Assembly (NCBI GenBank): GCA_964035545.1
Contig: OZ037770.1
Location: 3,825,662-3,889,661, forward strand
Origin: Bugula neritina
Taxonomy: Eukaryota > Bryozoa > Gymnolaemata > Cheilostomatida > Bugulidae
Direction of reading: 5' to 3'
Length of the DNA: 64,000 bases
The notes beneath the pieces were generated by a model. That model was not told where the DNA came from. It worked only from the letters and a program-made list of their open reading frames with translations, and made no database searches. Numbering within the stretch: the stretch's first letter is position 1; every line of letters begins with the position of its first letter. The translations under genes and the position numbers were made by a program. Below, piece by piece: positions 23,101 through 35,300 of the stretch.

Positions 23101-24065
23101 CTTCTGGTACTGTGTCGAGAGGATTCCATCCTATCTCTAGTTTCTCTAACTGAGTCAGCTGACATAAACTGTAATATATAGTGAATGGTATATGTAGTCT
23201 ACTGTATCATATGATGACATATTCTGTAGCTACTCAGTTATAATGTAAATTATGTAGTAAACAATTTTGTTGAGACAGGGCACAACAGAAAGATTATATT
23301 ATGGCATGTTATAGGTGTAATGGATGCCCTGTGTAGAGTTGACTGATTAGATTTGTTTATAAGGTTAGCCTGTTAGTTTAGTTATAGATAAAGGCTACTC
23401 TACAATGTAATGCTATATGGCATGACTGTAATAAATAGTATACAATATTATAGCTGATCTGACATAAATTAGACCCAATTTGTCATTTTGATAAATCTGT
23501 TATTTTTGGATTTAGCGTCATATAATATATATGTATGCCTCCTACTTGTACATGTATGTGATATAGTACTATGCTACACATATACTGTTTAGTATGTTAC
23601 CTTTGGTACTCAACTATATGAAACACGCTTATATTGATGATATAATATCCATAACAGTAAAAACAGTTTTGTACTGTTTATAAGTTCTACAACTGTTTTG
23701 GCTTGTGTAGATACAATGTTTTGCTTATTACTATAGGTTTATATACTGCATGATAATATTATAAGTAAGAATGTGAGTGAAGACAGTTAACACAACTAAA
23801 TTTATTTGACAGCTATACCGCAGAAATACTTACTTGTCTAGACTTGCTCTGTCAGTCAGGTTAGAAACACATAGACACAGGGCTTTACCAGCAATCTCTC
23901 CAATGTTGTTTGGAATTCTCCCTTCCAGTTTGAGATATGTGATATGACAACTTCCAACTTCACGTTTTACCTCAGCAGTATTGTATGATTTGGTAATAGC
24001 ATACTGTATATCTGACCAGTCTACGAGAGACTGACCAGAATGTCTGAACCAAATTCTTATATTCT
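9613..24065 (-). CDS. LRR-Roc-COR-caspase protein (module A plus effector half)
   Basis: Minus-strand exons: 24065-23834 (N-terminal IWFRHSG domain), then LRR exons 23168-23031, 22560-22423 and 20596-20459. Next come 15154-13149 (LRR, Roc, COR), 12864-12778 and 12633-12422 (acidic linker), then 11186-11016, 10757-10544, 10336-10109 and 9851-9613 (caspase). All borders are GT-AG and every phase fits: 1 in, 2 through the LRRs, 1 after COR, 0 into the caspase, 1 to the end. This gives 1266 residues and a stop with no frameshift. Three LRR exons give six repeats, and the large exon adds more before Roc. The protein should be an intracellular multidomain protease. The true N-terminus is not seen: the first exon has a phase-1 acceptor and no Met. 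It may continue from modules B and C. The only doubtful junction is the acceptor at 12634. Confidence 0.82.
10551..10553 (-). other. Catalytic cysteine codon of the caspase
   Basis: TGC inside IIEACSE, six bases before the exon end at 10544. The donor GAAG/GTGAAT follows. The next acceptor is a NAGNAG pair (10339-10334), so two forms differing by one residue next to the active site are possible. Confidence 0.75.
12422..12864 (-). CDS. Acidic linker between COR and caspase (two exons)
   Basis: Exon 12864-12778 encodes ETFSEAETIHLKKFLSELKL, probably helical. It joins the COR exon by completing a split Cys codon. Exon 12633-12422 encodes VVSNFGNNLSNHVIVDEL and then a strongly acidic run (LSEDDDNLYPDEENEED) and ends NTEK at AAG/GTGAAT in phase 0, matching the caspase exon. 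The acceptor AAG at 12635-12634 keeps the frame; the stronger-looking TAG five bases earlier would break it. No death domain or CARD is evident. The Asp-rich run could be a processing site. Confidence 0.65.
13149..15154 (-). CDS. LRR end, Roc GTPase and COR domain exon
   Basis: A 2006-bp exon, phase 2 in and phase 1 out. It opens with leucine-rich repeats ([32 protein letters not shown]). A short helix ([17 protein letters not shown]) leads into Roc. The P-loop GNTMAGKT is at 14844-14821. The G3 motif DMGGQE begins at 14682. The G4 motif THKD lies near 14475, as in Roc rather than Ras NKxD. COR follows with LTYMHDCGKVLWYKNIEALKPYIF. The end has CICAHCIILG and PIPSALIHP, a Cys/His tail seen in other metazoan Roc-COR proteins. 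The usual donor CAT/GTATGT lies at 13149. All GTPase motifs are intact, so it should bind and hydrolyse GTP. Confidence 0.9.
16510..17600 (+). pseudogene. Relic of a transposon ORF (uncharacterised CXC-type family), N-terminal and middle parts
   Basis: Broken + strand reading includes VEVVLSTFDGLPKIPKRKNF, then PQAARIEFSAGNHTVHHKHG, GGIWSDMIIEVTFVRFGHSKG and GCHPVALVNIETEK. These phrases resemble an uncharacterised family repeated many times in cnidarian and other invertebrate genomes and ending in a Cys-rich CXC tail. That recollection is from memory only. Several stops and frameshifts make it non-functional. Confidence 0.5.
17690..18665 (+). pseudogene. LINE reverse-transcriptase C-terminal relic
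   Basis: The frame reads LEILLYRTAIKTTLMYGNQIW at 17680-17755, the strand following the RT active site in many LINEs. Then MRRRPLQWYENVCIRDREED and KIQKKRKRGKPKKKV appear at 18410-18540, the basic tail that closes such ORFs. Stops and about 600 bp of unrelated DNA lie between. It is nested in the inverted-repeat element. Confidence 0.6.
18960..19200 (+). pseudogene. Relic of the same CXC-type transposon ORF, C-terminal part
   Basis: Reads TLPPTDEAIGQCHQ, then in a shifted frame an RAHLHMKLQH-like segment and ALNPLNNIGG. This matches the segment that precedes the Cys-rich tail in the family named for 16510-17600. The Cys-rich tail itself is not recognisable. Confidence 0.4.
20789..20807. repeat. 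Left target-site duplication of the SINE
   Basis: AATGGTATACAACTATTTA, repeated without a mismatch at 20998-21016. Confidence 0.93.
20808..20997 (+). mobile_element. tRNA-derived SINE
   Basis: A 190-bp insertion. The head has an A box TGGTCTAGGGG at about 20819 that fits TRGYNNARNGG, and a B box GGTTTGAGCCC at about 20864 (consensus GGTTCGANNCC with one change), spaced as in a tRNA. A tRNA-unrelated body follows and the element ends in A7. A perfect 19-bp target duplication flanks it, as expected for LINE-mediated insertion. Good preservation points to a young copy. It is not a functional tRNA because the acceptor and anticodon arms do not close. Confidence 0.92.
20998..21016. repeat. Right target-site duplication of the SINE
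   Basis: Second copy of AATGGTATACAACTATTTA, directly after the SINE A-tail. Confidence 0.93.
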
Positions 24066-24890
24066 CTGTAACATTATACAGTGACAGTGTAATTACTACA
24101 CAGTGCCAGCAGGTGTTGCCAGGCAGCTTTAGGTTTACGAAATAAATAGATCACTGATTCCTGAAAACAACCGTTTTATTTAAAATCTTTGAAATTATGC
24201 TGCTTCGGTTTCAATAAAAGTCCCCCCGAGTAATACTAGCATATTATATTCTTTGCTATACAATTTTAAAAAAATAGTTTGAATGTTGATTTAAAGCAGC
24301 CAAAATTAAGCCGTGTTAGTATTTTATATTCACTAATAATTGGTCCAAATACCAACATAAGTTAAAACTTTCTATATCTGACACTGCGTACTCCCTATAC
24401 CCTATCAGTTACACAGATGACAGCTGTACAGGATGATCATAGATATACTCGAACTAGCGTAGTTAGAGCACTTTCTGAATTGTGGAATCTAGAGCTATAT
24501 AAGTATTTCAATGTTTCTCATATTTCAACTATAGAAAAAAGCATACCAATATAGAAAGGTTTCTGAAAAGTCTTGTCACAATAACATTCTTGTCAATTTA
24601 GATGAAACATTTGCTAGTTTTGCTCAAATAAAAAGAAAATTTATGCATTGAAAACCAATATAACTGATTGCATTCGAAATAATATTCAAATGAATGCCAA
24701 GTATACTGCATATAAATACAAATAGTGCGATAACATTGGCATACACCATGTGCTACTCTCCTTCCCTCAATCGCCTTTGGACCATGTAGTTTACTTACTG
24801 TTCTACAAACAAACCGGCTACATATCTCTATCCTTAACTGACATTTGCAGGCATGCTGCACCATTATTGTAACTAATGAAAGATTTTTAC
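24066..24890. repeat. Junction segment between modules A and B
   Basis: Non-coding DNA nearly identical to 47870-48712 and, in its first 420 bp, to 60681-61140. Shared landmarks include AACTTTCTATATCTGACACTG and a T-rich ATCTTTGAAATTATGCTG stretch. It would act as the intron joining two modules, or as the intergenic spacer if the modules are separate genes. Confidence 0.85.
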
Positions 24891-25949
24891 CTGCACCTCC
24901 AGCCAAATCTGTGTAGTATTGTCGTACAGCATATAATCCTCTTTCGCAGACTTCTAGTGGAGGAGATGTAAAGGCATAGCAACCCTGTGTTATGAGAAGA
25001 CTAAGATGTGTTAGCTGTAGTATCTCAGGGTTCAAAGATGTCATGGATCTGTTGCTGGATATATTCAGTGTGTGCAGATTACTCAATGTACACACTAAAG
25101 ATGGGAGACTAGTGAAGTCATTAAATGATATGTCTAGTATCTGTAACTTCTGTAGACTCTGTAACCTAACGATACATTATAAGTGTATAGTCAGCAAACT
25201 AGAGGTAAGAGAGATCTACTAGCTGTCATGAATATACAAAGATATTAAAGTAATAGAAGAGATAGTAAGAAGTAGCAGTGACTACAGTGTGATTATTATA
25301 TAACACCCTAACTATTTGGAGTAGTACAATAGAAAGGTGATATTTTAGAATTTGCTCTTTGCCCTTTGCCCCATGCATGCATGAGGTATTACAGAAGATA
25401 TGTCAGATAAAACACAATACTCTATACTATATTACTTTACATTCATAATGAATAGTTTGACTGTGTGACTGTTTTGCTGAAATGAATGAGTTCACAAATA
25501 TCTTGAACAGTAATTCTATTGTTACAGACAGACCTCTCAGGTAGATCAAATAATTTACAGCCCCTCATACACAACTCTTTAAGTGATGTGAGTGATGGGA
25601 CCACCTTTGGTACTGTGTTGAGAAGATTCCAATTTGTTTCTAGTCTCTCTAACTGAGTCAACTGACATAGACTGTAAGGTAAAGTATATGATATATGTAG
25701 TTTGACTTAGACAGAGGATAATTATAAGAGTTGCTAAAACTACAAAAAATTATGAGAGATAAGATAACTACTATATCAAGTTGATTGTCTCTTCACAACA
25801 GTTCTATATTCACCTTATCATGACACTTGACTAATATGTGAATATATAACAGTGTATTATAATAGAGTACAAGAATTCAACACTTAGTAAATACTAGTAA
25901 ATTAGAAATGACTGCAATAACTGTTAATCACGTTTTTTATAGCATAGGA

Positions 25950-26029
<80 letters not shown>

Positions 26030-26072
26030 ATATATATATGTATATATATGTATATATAAATGTATATATATA

Positions 26073-26126
<54 letters not shown>

Positions 26127-26269
26127 TACATATAGACATATATACATATATACATATATACATTTATACATATATACATATATACATATATACATATATA
26201 CATATATACATATATACATATATACATATATACATATATACATATATACATATATACATATATACATAT

Positions 26270-26349
<80 letters not shown>

Positions 26350-29300
26350 CTATATATATATACATATGTGAGTGTGCGTGCGTGTGCACGTGCATGTGTC
26401 TGTAACTTTAATAAATTTAATTTCATATTTTTCAATGACATACCATAATAATACTTGGTAAGCATATAGAGTTGTCAAAGATTGAATGTTTTAAACAATA
26501 CAAAACCTGTGACACAAACCTCTCAGGTAGAGTAGATAATTTACAGCTCTCCATATCCAACTCTTTAAGTGATGTGAGTGATGACACAACATTTGGTACT
26601 GTGTTGAGAGGATTCCATTCTATGTTTAGTTTCTCTAACTGAGTCAGCTGACATAGACTGTAATATAAAGTGTGTGATTTATATGTAGTCTGCATTAATA
26701 TATTATTTTATACAATAATCACATTTGGTTTTCAACCAGGTAAAACTATATACAACCTTACTACCAAGCAACTTATTATAGCATTGTACATGCAGAGCAT
26801 GAGAAGTTAACAGTTTATTATAATAGTATACAAGTATTCAATTATTATATATACTCAGTGTGTGAATACTAATCAACTATACAACTGCTTACTATTATTT
26901 ACATTTTTATAGCATAAGAATATATAAAGACATACGTTAAATTCGGTTATTTTCACAATATTACGGACCATATTTCATATAGAAATGACAAAAATTGCAT
27001 TTCACATAATATTTCTTCAATTATATAATGACATGCCCTAATTATACTTGGCAAGGAACTATTTTAGGGTTTTAACCTGTGACAAACAAACCTCTTAGGT
27101 AGAGTAGATAATTTACAGCTCCCCATATCCAACTTTTTAAGTGATGTGAGTGATGAGACAACATCTGGTACTGTGTTTAGAGGATTCCTTCCTATGTCTA
27201 GTTTCTCTAGCTGAGTCAGCTGACACAGACTGTAATATAAAGTGTATGATTCATATGTAGTCTGCATTACTATAATATTTTATACTATATTCACATTTTG
27301 TTTTCAACCAGGTAAAACTATATACAACTTAATTACCAAGCAACTTATTGTAGCATTGTACATATGCAGAGTATGAGAAGTTAACAGTTTAATATAATAG
27401 TATACAAGTATTCAATTATTATATATACTCAGTGTGTGAATACTAATCAACTATACAACTGCTAACTATCATTTACATTTTCATTGCACAAGAATTTATA
27501 ATGGCATAATTCAAAATTATGTTATTTTCACAATAATACAGACCAAATTTCATATATAATTCAAAACATTTGCATTTCACATATTTTTCAATTATATAGT
27601 TATACAAACTAATAATACTTGGAAGGAACTATTTTAGGATTTCAAGTATTAAATGTTTCAAACAATACAAAAACTGTGACAAACAAACCTCTCAGGTAGA
27701 GTGGATAATTCACATCTCTTCATATTCAACTCTTTGAGTGATGTGAGTGATGACACAACTTCTGGTACTCTGTTGAGAGGATTCCAGCCTATGTCTAGTT
27801 TCTCTAACTGAGTCAGCTGACACAGACTGTAATACAAAGTGTGTAATATATGTAGTCTACTGTATCATATAATGACATATTCTGTACTCTGCTATATAAT
27901 GTAAATTACGTAGCAAACAATTTTGTTGAGACAGGGTACAGCAAAAAAAAGCTATTATCTCATGCTGTAGGTGTAATGGGTGCCCTGTGTAGAATTGAGT
28001 GATTAGATGTATTTGTATAAAGACATCCTGTAAGTTTAGTAGATAAGGGCTACATCTACAATGTATTGCTAATATATAGTATGATTTATAATAATAAATG
28101 GTTTACTTTGTTATAGCTAATCTGACACAAATTAGCATGTATTTAATATTCCGAAAATCTTGTATTTTTAAGTATATGGCTACATATAATATGCTTATAT
28201 ATATTATGTGTTACAAATATAAACCTTCTGTATAATCCTACATGTATACATGTACTACATATAATATGTTACTTCTGTATTCAACTACATAAAACATATG
28301 TATTAATTTAAGATAGCGTATGTAACACTACAGACAGTTTCCCACTGTCTAATTTCTACAACTCGTTCAGCTGGTAGAGATACAGTGTTATACATATTAC
28401 TATAGCTTTCAGTATATATTTTCCTAGAATGTTGTTTAGAGACATAAAAAAACTGCCTATGCACAACATACTTTGCATCTGTTTAGTATCTCGTAATTAG
28501 ACATAAAAAAATCAAAGCCAATTATAAGGTAAAAGACCATAATACTGTACTATCATTGGATAGTTCTTCATCAATAAACAGGTAGTCGCCAGTGGTGGAT
28601 ATGAACCCCTCCTAGATGTTTCTCGTATTTCTTCCTCAAAAAACATTTTCATTAAGCCAAAAAGAAATAACAATACACCTCTTTAGTTGACACTTTTTAA
28701 TTTCTGACTGATATTTCACCTTATTTCCAATTATAATTAACTTTTAACCGGCACTTTTCTTTGTAGTAATTCCTACCCTTTAGACTGTGTACTTTGAAAT
28801 GAGTCTGTTTTACTTGTTACATAAAGTATAGTTGCACTGGCTACAGGTTGACACAAAAGCAAGCCTATCTTGATAAAATCATGCGCAATTGTAGAAACTA
28901 TCGAGGAGTTTGTTCCTCATAATTAGAAATTGACAAATTATTTTTAATCCGTTTAAAAGCATCTGGTTAGGGAAGCATATGCCGTGTTCAATTTGTTATT
29001 CTAGCATTAACAATAACAGAATGCAATAATTATAAGTTTATGAAAGTAATTTGTATTCTTTCTAATTACAAATATAATATTTTAGTATAATATATTGTAA
29101 ATTTATAAGGCTTGCATTAGGAATAACGCAGCTAAAACATCATTTTCCTTAAAGCCTTAAAAATATATAAGTATAACATAATACACTATGCCAATAAACT
29201 TATTAAAGTACCAAGCAAGCTTAGCTAGTTTAAGAAAAATTACACTAGGTAAATTACCATTATTTATAGAATGCTTGCTGATATTAGCTTTTGATGTAAT

Positions 29301-32300
29301 TAAAGTAAATTATTATTTATCTTTCTAGCTAAGGATTTCTTGCCGTAAGTTTTGCTTTTATGCATGGAGAAATGTCGTAACAAACGAGTTAAATTTTTAT
29401 AGCACATAAAAATGTAATCTATAAGTCGAAGATATTTAAACTTAGCCATTAACTCATTTTAATTAGAAATGTAGCCTAAATCTAATACAATACAAAATAT
29501 ATACCAGTATATATAATATATTTTTACCATGCTGTTAATTACAGTATTTGTAAGACAAATTTTATGCTCATTAATTAAATGCAACAAATATTTATAAAAT
29601 ACTAATAATGTTGAATAAATAAATTCAATAATTCCTTTTCTATTTAAATGGCTGCATAATTTCTTGCAAGGTTGTATAAAGGAGTTGTGGCCCACCACTT
29701 ATTATGTGTTCAATTGTCATATATGTCTTAGGAAGAAGAAAACTCCCCAAAAATTCTTAGTTTGAAAATTCTAGTATAATTAAAATCACTTAATATATGT
29801 CTTTGAAATGCATTTTGCCACTCTGCAAAGTTGCAGGAACAAATATTGCATGAAGTAATAAATGATTTATGAAGTAATTAACAAACCAATGTAAAAACTG
29901 TTGTTGTATATAGAACACAACATATTGATTTTCTTCAATTTCCACATCAAATCTATATATATTCAATTATATCTAACCAATGCTAATAAACTAAACATGC
30001 ATGCATACAAATATTTGCATCATGTGCAAGTAATATTAGCTAATTAGCAACTATAGCATTTTTTTCATTATCTTTATTGCTTGCATATGTCTAAGTATTA
30101 TTAAAATAAGGTTTTTATTTGCAACTTTGCACCACAAATTACATAAAATCTAAAAACTTAAGTTGTGACATAGGGCTACCTATACACAAATAGACCTTCA
30201 TAAAACTCTCAATGATTTTATTCAACTCATGTATGCAAAAGTTTTGCTTTAAAACAATTCTTCTAAACCACCCTAGAGCAGGGAATTATTACAAAAACAG
30301 CTTCTCATATATAATCTTTCCCCAGATTAATTTTTTTTCCTGTATTTAAACTAACTTAGCAAGTGAAGATTGTGATATCACTCAGGTAATCACATATATA
30401 TTATTCATAGCTGTAATACTTTAGCAATGAATAGATCATGTTTAATTTCCACTCTACCTAGCAGTTTTTCAGAATTATAGAGCTATGTATATCGTGAAAT
30501 TGGAATAGCCTAATAGTTTTACATGTGTTTATATAGCTAGTCAAGTTAACTTAAAAAGCTTACAATAATTAGATGATATTTGCATTCTTTTGAAGGTTAT
30601 GGTGAAGCTACTGCAAAACTGGCCATTAGTTTAGCATAATTTGCAATGCCACGCAAAAGCATGCCAAACAAGCAATGTTTATTTACCTTACCAGTGCAAT
30701 TTTATCACCTTAAACACAAAAGCAAGTATAAAATACACATCCATATTAGATTAACTGTCAAGTTAAAAAAAGACAACATATATTCATGAGCTGGTTCTGT
30801 TTGCACAAGTACAATTTAGACCAGCTTATTATTTAGATTGCCACAAGAATATGACATAAAATATGTCTTTAATCATTATTTTGATATTCACTGGTTGAAG
30901 ATATTTTTTATATCCTAATATGTAAATATTGTACATAAATCTTAAAAATTAACTAGGTGAATAAGGAAAACTGCTAATTTTATGAAACTGTTATGTTAAT
31001 AAAGACAATGGCTATCAACAAATCCCACCAGACCACAAACTAATTGTAAATACTAAAGCAATTATATAGTGCTATGTGTTGATCTAGCCTAGTCAATACA
31101 CCACAAATATGTATTATGACATACCACATTTTAAGTACTGGGTTACCATTTATTCTAATGGGTATTTGTTTAAACTGTTATATACAGCTTTTTGCACTAC
31201 CAATATACAAGCCAGTTGTTATTCTGTCACTTTTTATCTACATCTCTTTTTAATGCCAGTTACTTGTTAGCTTCAGTACAAACAGCTAAACATTCTACTC
31301 TACAGCCAATCTTACTGTTAACTCTTGTTTAACAATATTACAAGAATCTAAAAATTTGGGTGTGTTTTAAGTATAATATTCTATCATTATAACTTTTAAA
31401 TGAAACAATAATATGATAAATGCATTATAACTTTCTGAAAAGTTTGTTTGCAAAGTATATGTTTTTGGAAAATAGTTTTACAACATTTGCTAGGAGCATT
31501 ATATTTATTCCTATCTAAAATAATTTTGTTTGAACTGCTATGTTTGTAATCATGTAATCAGAAGTAAAGCATCAGTAAAATGAGTATAAGTAGAAGCTTG
31601 ACAGCTACATTAGGCATTGCTACATAGTACATAAATGTATGGCCGTATTAAATACTTAGCTGCATTCACAGATAAATGCATGGCTTGGAATTACAATACC
31701 ATGAATACATTATTTATTTAGCTGGGTAACTATACAATTATGCCAAAGTGAAAAGCCTTTGGTTATTAATGCCTGAAATGTCTAACAATCTACTTGGGAG
31801 TCCACCTTGTTGTTACAGAGTGAATGAGTTATTTGTTTGGCATTTGGATGATGGCACAAAGAAAGGCTATTTGGTTTGTTACTTGAGACTAGTAGCAAAC
31901 TGCTACAGTCATAGCATCTTAGAAGATTTTGCATCACTTGCATCACTGCGTACATTATTTTAATGTAGCTATTGAAATTAATATCTCACTGAAAACACAG
32001 TATTGCAAAATCTTAAGCTGTACATAATTATATTATGCATCAAAAAGTACTTCTGCTATTCGACTATCCCAGGTTTATTTTAAACTAGCACTGCCAAAGT
32101 GCCTTGACTCTATTACAGTGTTTACTAGCTAATTTTGTTCTTCTCAATAGTGAAATAGATCTATTGCAAGAAATTAATGACTAGATATAACAATAATTAT
32201 TTTTAGGCAAGACTTTCGCATCTATATTGCTCATCTGCTAGCTTGAAATACCCCTCTCCTTGGACTAATCTCAGGCATTTCATTGTTGTTTAAACAGTTT

Positions 32301-35300
32301 TTAAACTCCTATTTCAATAAATCATTACCAACACTGCCTGCATGTATTAATATTCGTTAGTGCCATCAATGCACTGTGGAGACAGCACCTGATGTTCTGT
32401 ATATTACATTATAGTACAGAGATACTAAATCCAAAACATCTAAAATAATTGATGCTTCTACCAGATTTTTAGCACACCTATAATATGTATTCCTGTAGTA
32501 AATATTAATAAGATGTTTTAACTGATAGTTTTTATGCCATTATAATAGTTTGATACTATAACTACAACTTGAAACTCTTTAACCAGCACATTGGTTAGTA
32601 ATATTGCTTCTTGATATTTAATTGCTGGTTCACAAACTATCAATAATAGGGATGCATATCAAAACTTGACTGCATTCATAATATGATTTTAATGCTAGGT
32701 AATGACTAAGCATGTCTGGCTGATATGAGGTGACTATTTTGTACACTGTTTAACAACATCAGCTGTTTAGGTTCATTTAAAGCATCTGCAAATCTGTATT
32801 ATACATAATTACTGTTAGGGCCAATTAATTAAATTGTTAACCCTGAAATGCTTTTTACACTGTAATACTAAGTAGCAAAAGACATGTATACATATATAAA
32901 CTAATTGTAATTTATACATAACATTGTACATTTAAAAAAACTCACAAAATACATAATTTATTAGCTAAATTTCAAGGCGTTTTGTAGGTAGTGGGTTAAT
33001 TTCAATAAAGTAGAATCCGAGAAGTTGAGTAGCTTTATTCAAGAGGAAGGCTCTCCAACAGTTCTACCAAAGCCTAAATAACATGTAAAAAATAAAGGTT
33101 ATATGCACAATTTTTTTTCCAAAACAGCCTGCAACTGTTTTGCTATTGCATATGCCCTATGCCATTCATCAAGTGGAACAATTTTAACCAGGATATCTAG
33201 AAAAGTTGACACAAGGGCTTTATAAACTATGTAACAGTAAAACTGTGAGTAGAAATTAATTGACACTAATGAATAATGCTTTAGGTGCTGGCAACAACCA
33301 TAAAAGAAAAGTTATATAACAAACAAATAGAAAAGGCACTAAACAAATCAACAGCATTATATACAATTGGGGCACATACATGAAAACAGCAGCTAGTGTC
33401 ATTTTCTTAAGACAGCACTATTTTAGGTGTAAATTTGAGAAGTATTAGAAAATGCAGAAATTTACTGCAATTGGTTCATTTTATTTAAGTTAGTACATAC
33501 TGAAGATCTCAAGTTTTTGCTAATGAACATGAGTTTTGGCCCGAAACTAAAAAAATATCAATAAATACACCTAAATAATCAAGGCTCTTTTTAATTTTCT
33601 TTGATTTCCTATGCTTTTTTCTAATTACAGCAACTTCTGACTCCGGATCGCCACGGTTAGTTTGTAACAGTAGGCAATCCAAATGAAATGAATAAATAGG
33701 AAAAAACATGAGAAATCATGCAAAATTAAGAAGAACCTTGATTATTTAGGTGTATTTCTTGATGTCTCACTAATTTTAAGCAAAAAGCATTGTTCATTAG
33801 CAGCTAAATTGTAAAAATGGCTAAAAACTGCAGATTTCCAGTGTGTACTAAATTAAATAAAAGGACTCAATCACCTTTGCAACATAATTCAATTATTGCA
33901 TGGTCAAGCAGAATAAACTACAATTAACAGCAACAACAGTGTAATAGTTGCGTAGAAAAGTTGTACTGCAAAAAACTAAAAGAATGCAAAATCTATACAT
34001 GTGTGCTACCAAGTAAATGCTGAACAGACATCATGAAATAGTGTACGAAATACAAACTATTAAACTTACCTGTTGATCTAATGCAGCCAAAACCTTAAGC
34101 TTAGAGTAGTGGAATGGTGCTGTTCGATGTTGATATGCTACAAGTAGCTAAGATGACTCAAATTCTTGCCTTTAGGAGTAAGAGGCCTCAGCTCAGTTTC
34201 AACAAAACTTCCAATAATCTCAACGGATGCGCTCAATTAGGAGCCACAACAAAGCACACCCATGTCATTTTAGTAAACTCTAAAAAATGAACGGAAATAA
34301 AACTGTTAGAGAGTAAACAGAGAAACATATAGTGATGGGGGAAAAACCTGTCAGCAAAGGTTATATACACTCATAGTCATAACACGAAGAAAAAGATAAT
34401 GAATAACAAGCTATTCAAGATGACACAAGAAACCAAACAAATTTCTTTGACTAAAAAATATAATTAAATACTATATTACTTGGCAAAAAATATTTGTTTT
34501 GAACAACGTATTATTGGGAAGAATTGCCAGTGTCTTAAATTTTGAGATTAAAGTTTCTGCCTTATAGCAGAAATAGAGAGGCAATCAATAGTGTACAAAA
34601 CATGTTTTCAGTCATTGGCTGTTGACTAAATTGACAAAGGTAAAGAAAGCTTCCATATCATTATTTATTTTGTTCTCAAGTGTGTGGTTACAGTTTCATG
34701 AGTCAGAAATATAATTATTTGAGATATGAAATCAAATGTAGTCAAAAGAGTGTCATACAATTTAAAATGTAGTAATAGAGCTTTGACAATAATTTCTTCT
34801 GCTAAGTAAAACAGGTACCATTATGTGCTACTTATCTTTTAGAGATGAACATCAAGGATGTTGAAAACAAAATAGTTGTAAATTACAGCAAATACCTTTC
34901 TACTTACCTAACCAGAGAAAATAAGTTTTCAACCTTGCATGCACTCAGCTGGTTTTCAATGTTTGGATCAGTGACATCTTTATAACTGATAGCAGCATTA
35001 TGTGATAGCTTTAGGAATTGTTACCTTAAATCTAAATTATATAGAACAAGAAGTGCAAAAATATGGCATTAGTACTCATTGCACAATACACACTTGCTAG
35101 AGTAGCTAATCTAGCATCACATTAATTTAAGAAAGACAAAATTTTTTTTACTGTTCACAAATGATGAATATTAAAATTTGAATAATTAGACAAATTAACA
35201 ATGATATTGATGTTACTTCAAACATTACTAATGGTAAACACCAAAATACTAATAGGAATAGTCATGTTAACATCAATTAGAAAAGTAAAGATAATTTGAA

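Noticed and set aside
25902-26448. Several ORFs of 79-152 codons rich in Tyr, Ile, Met and Val
   Set aside because: Translations of TA and ATATACAT repeats on both strands. The same applies at 8194-8397, 49761-50021, 50636-51286 and 52739-52979.
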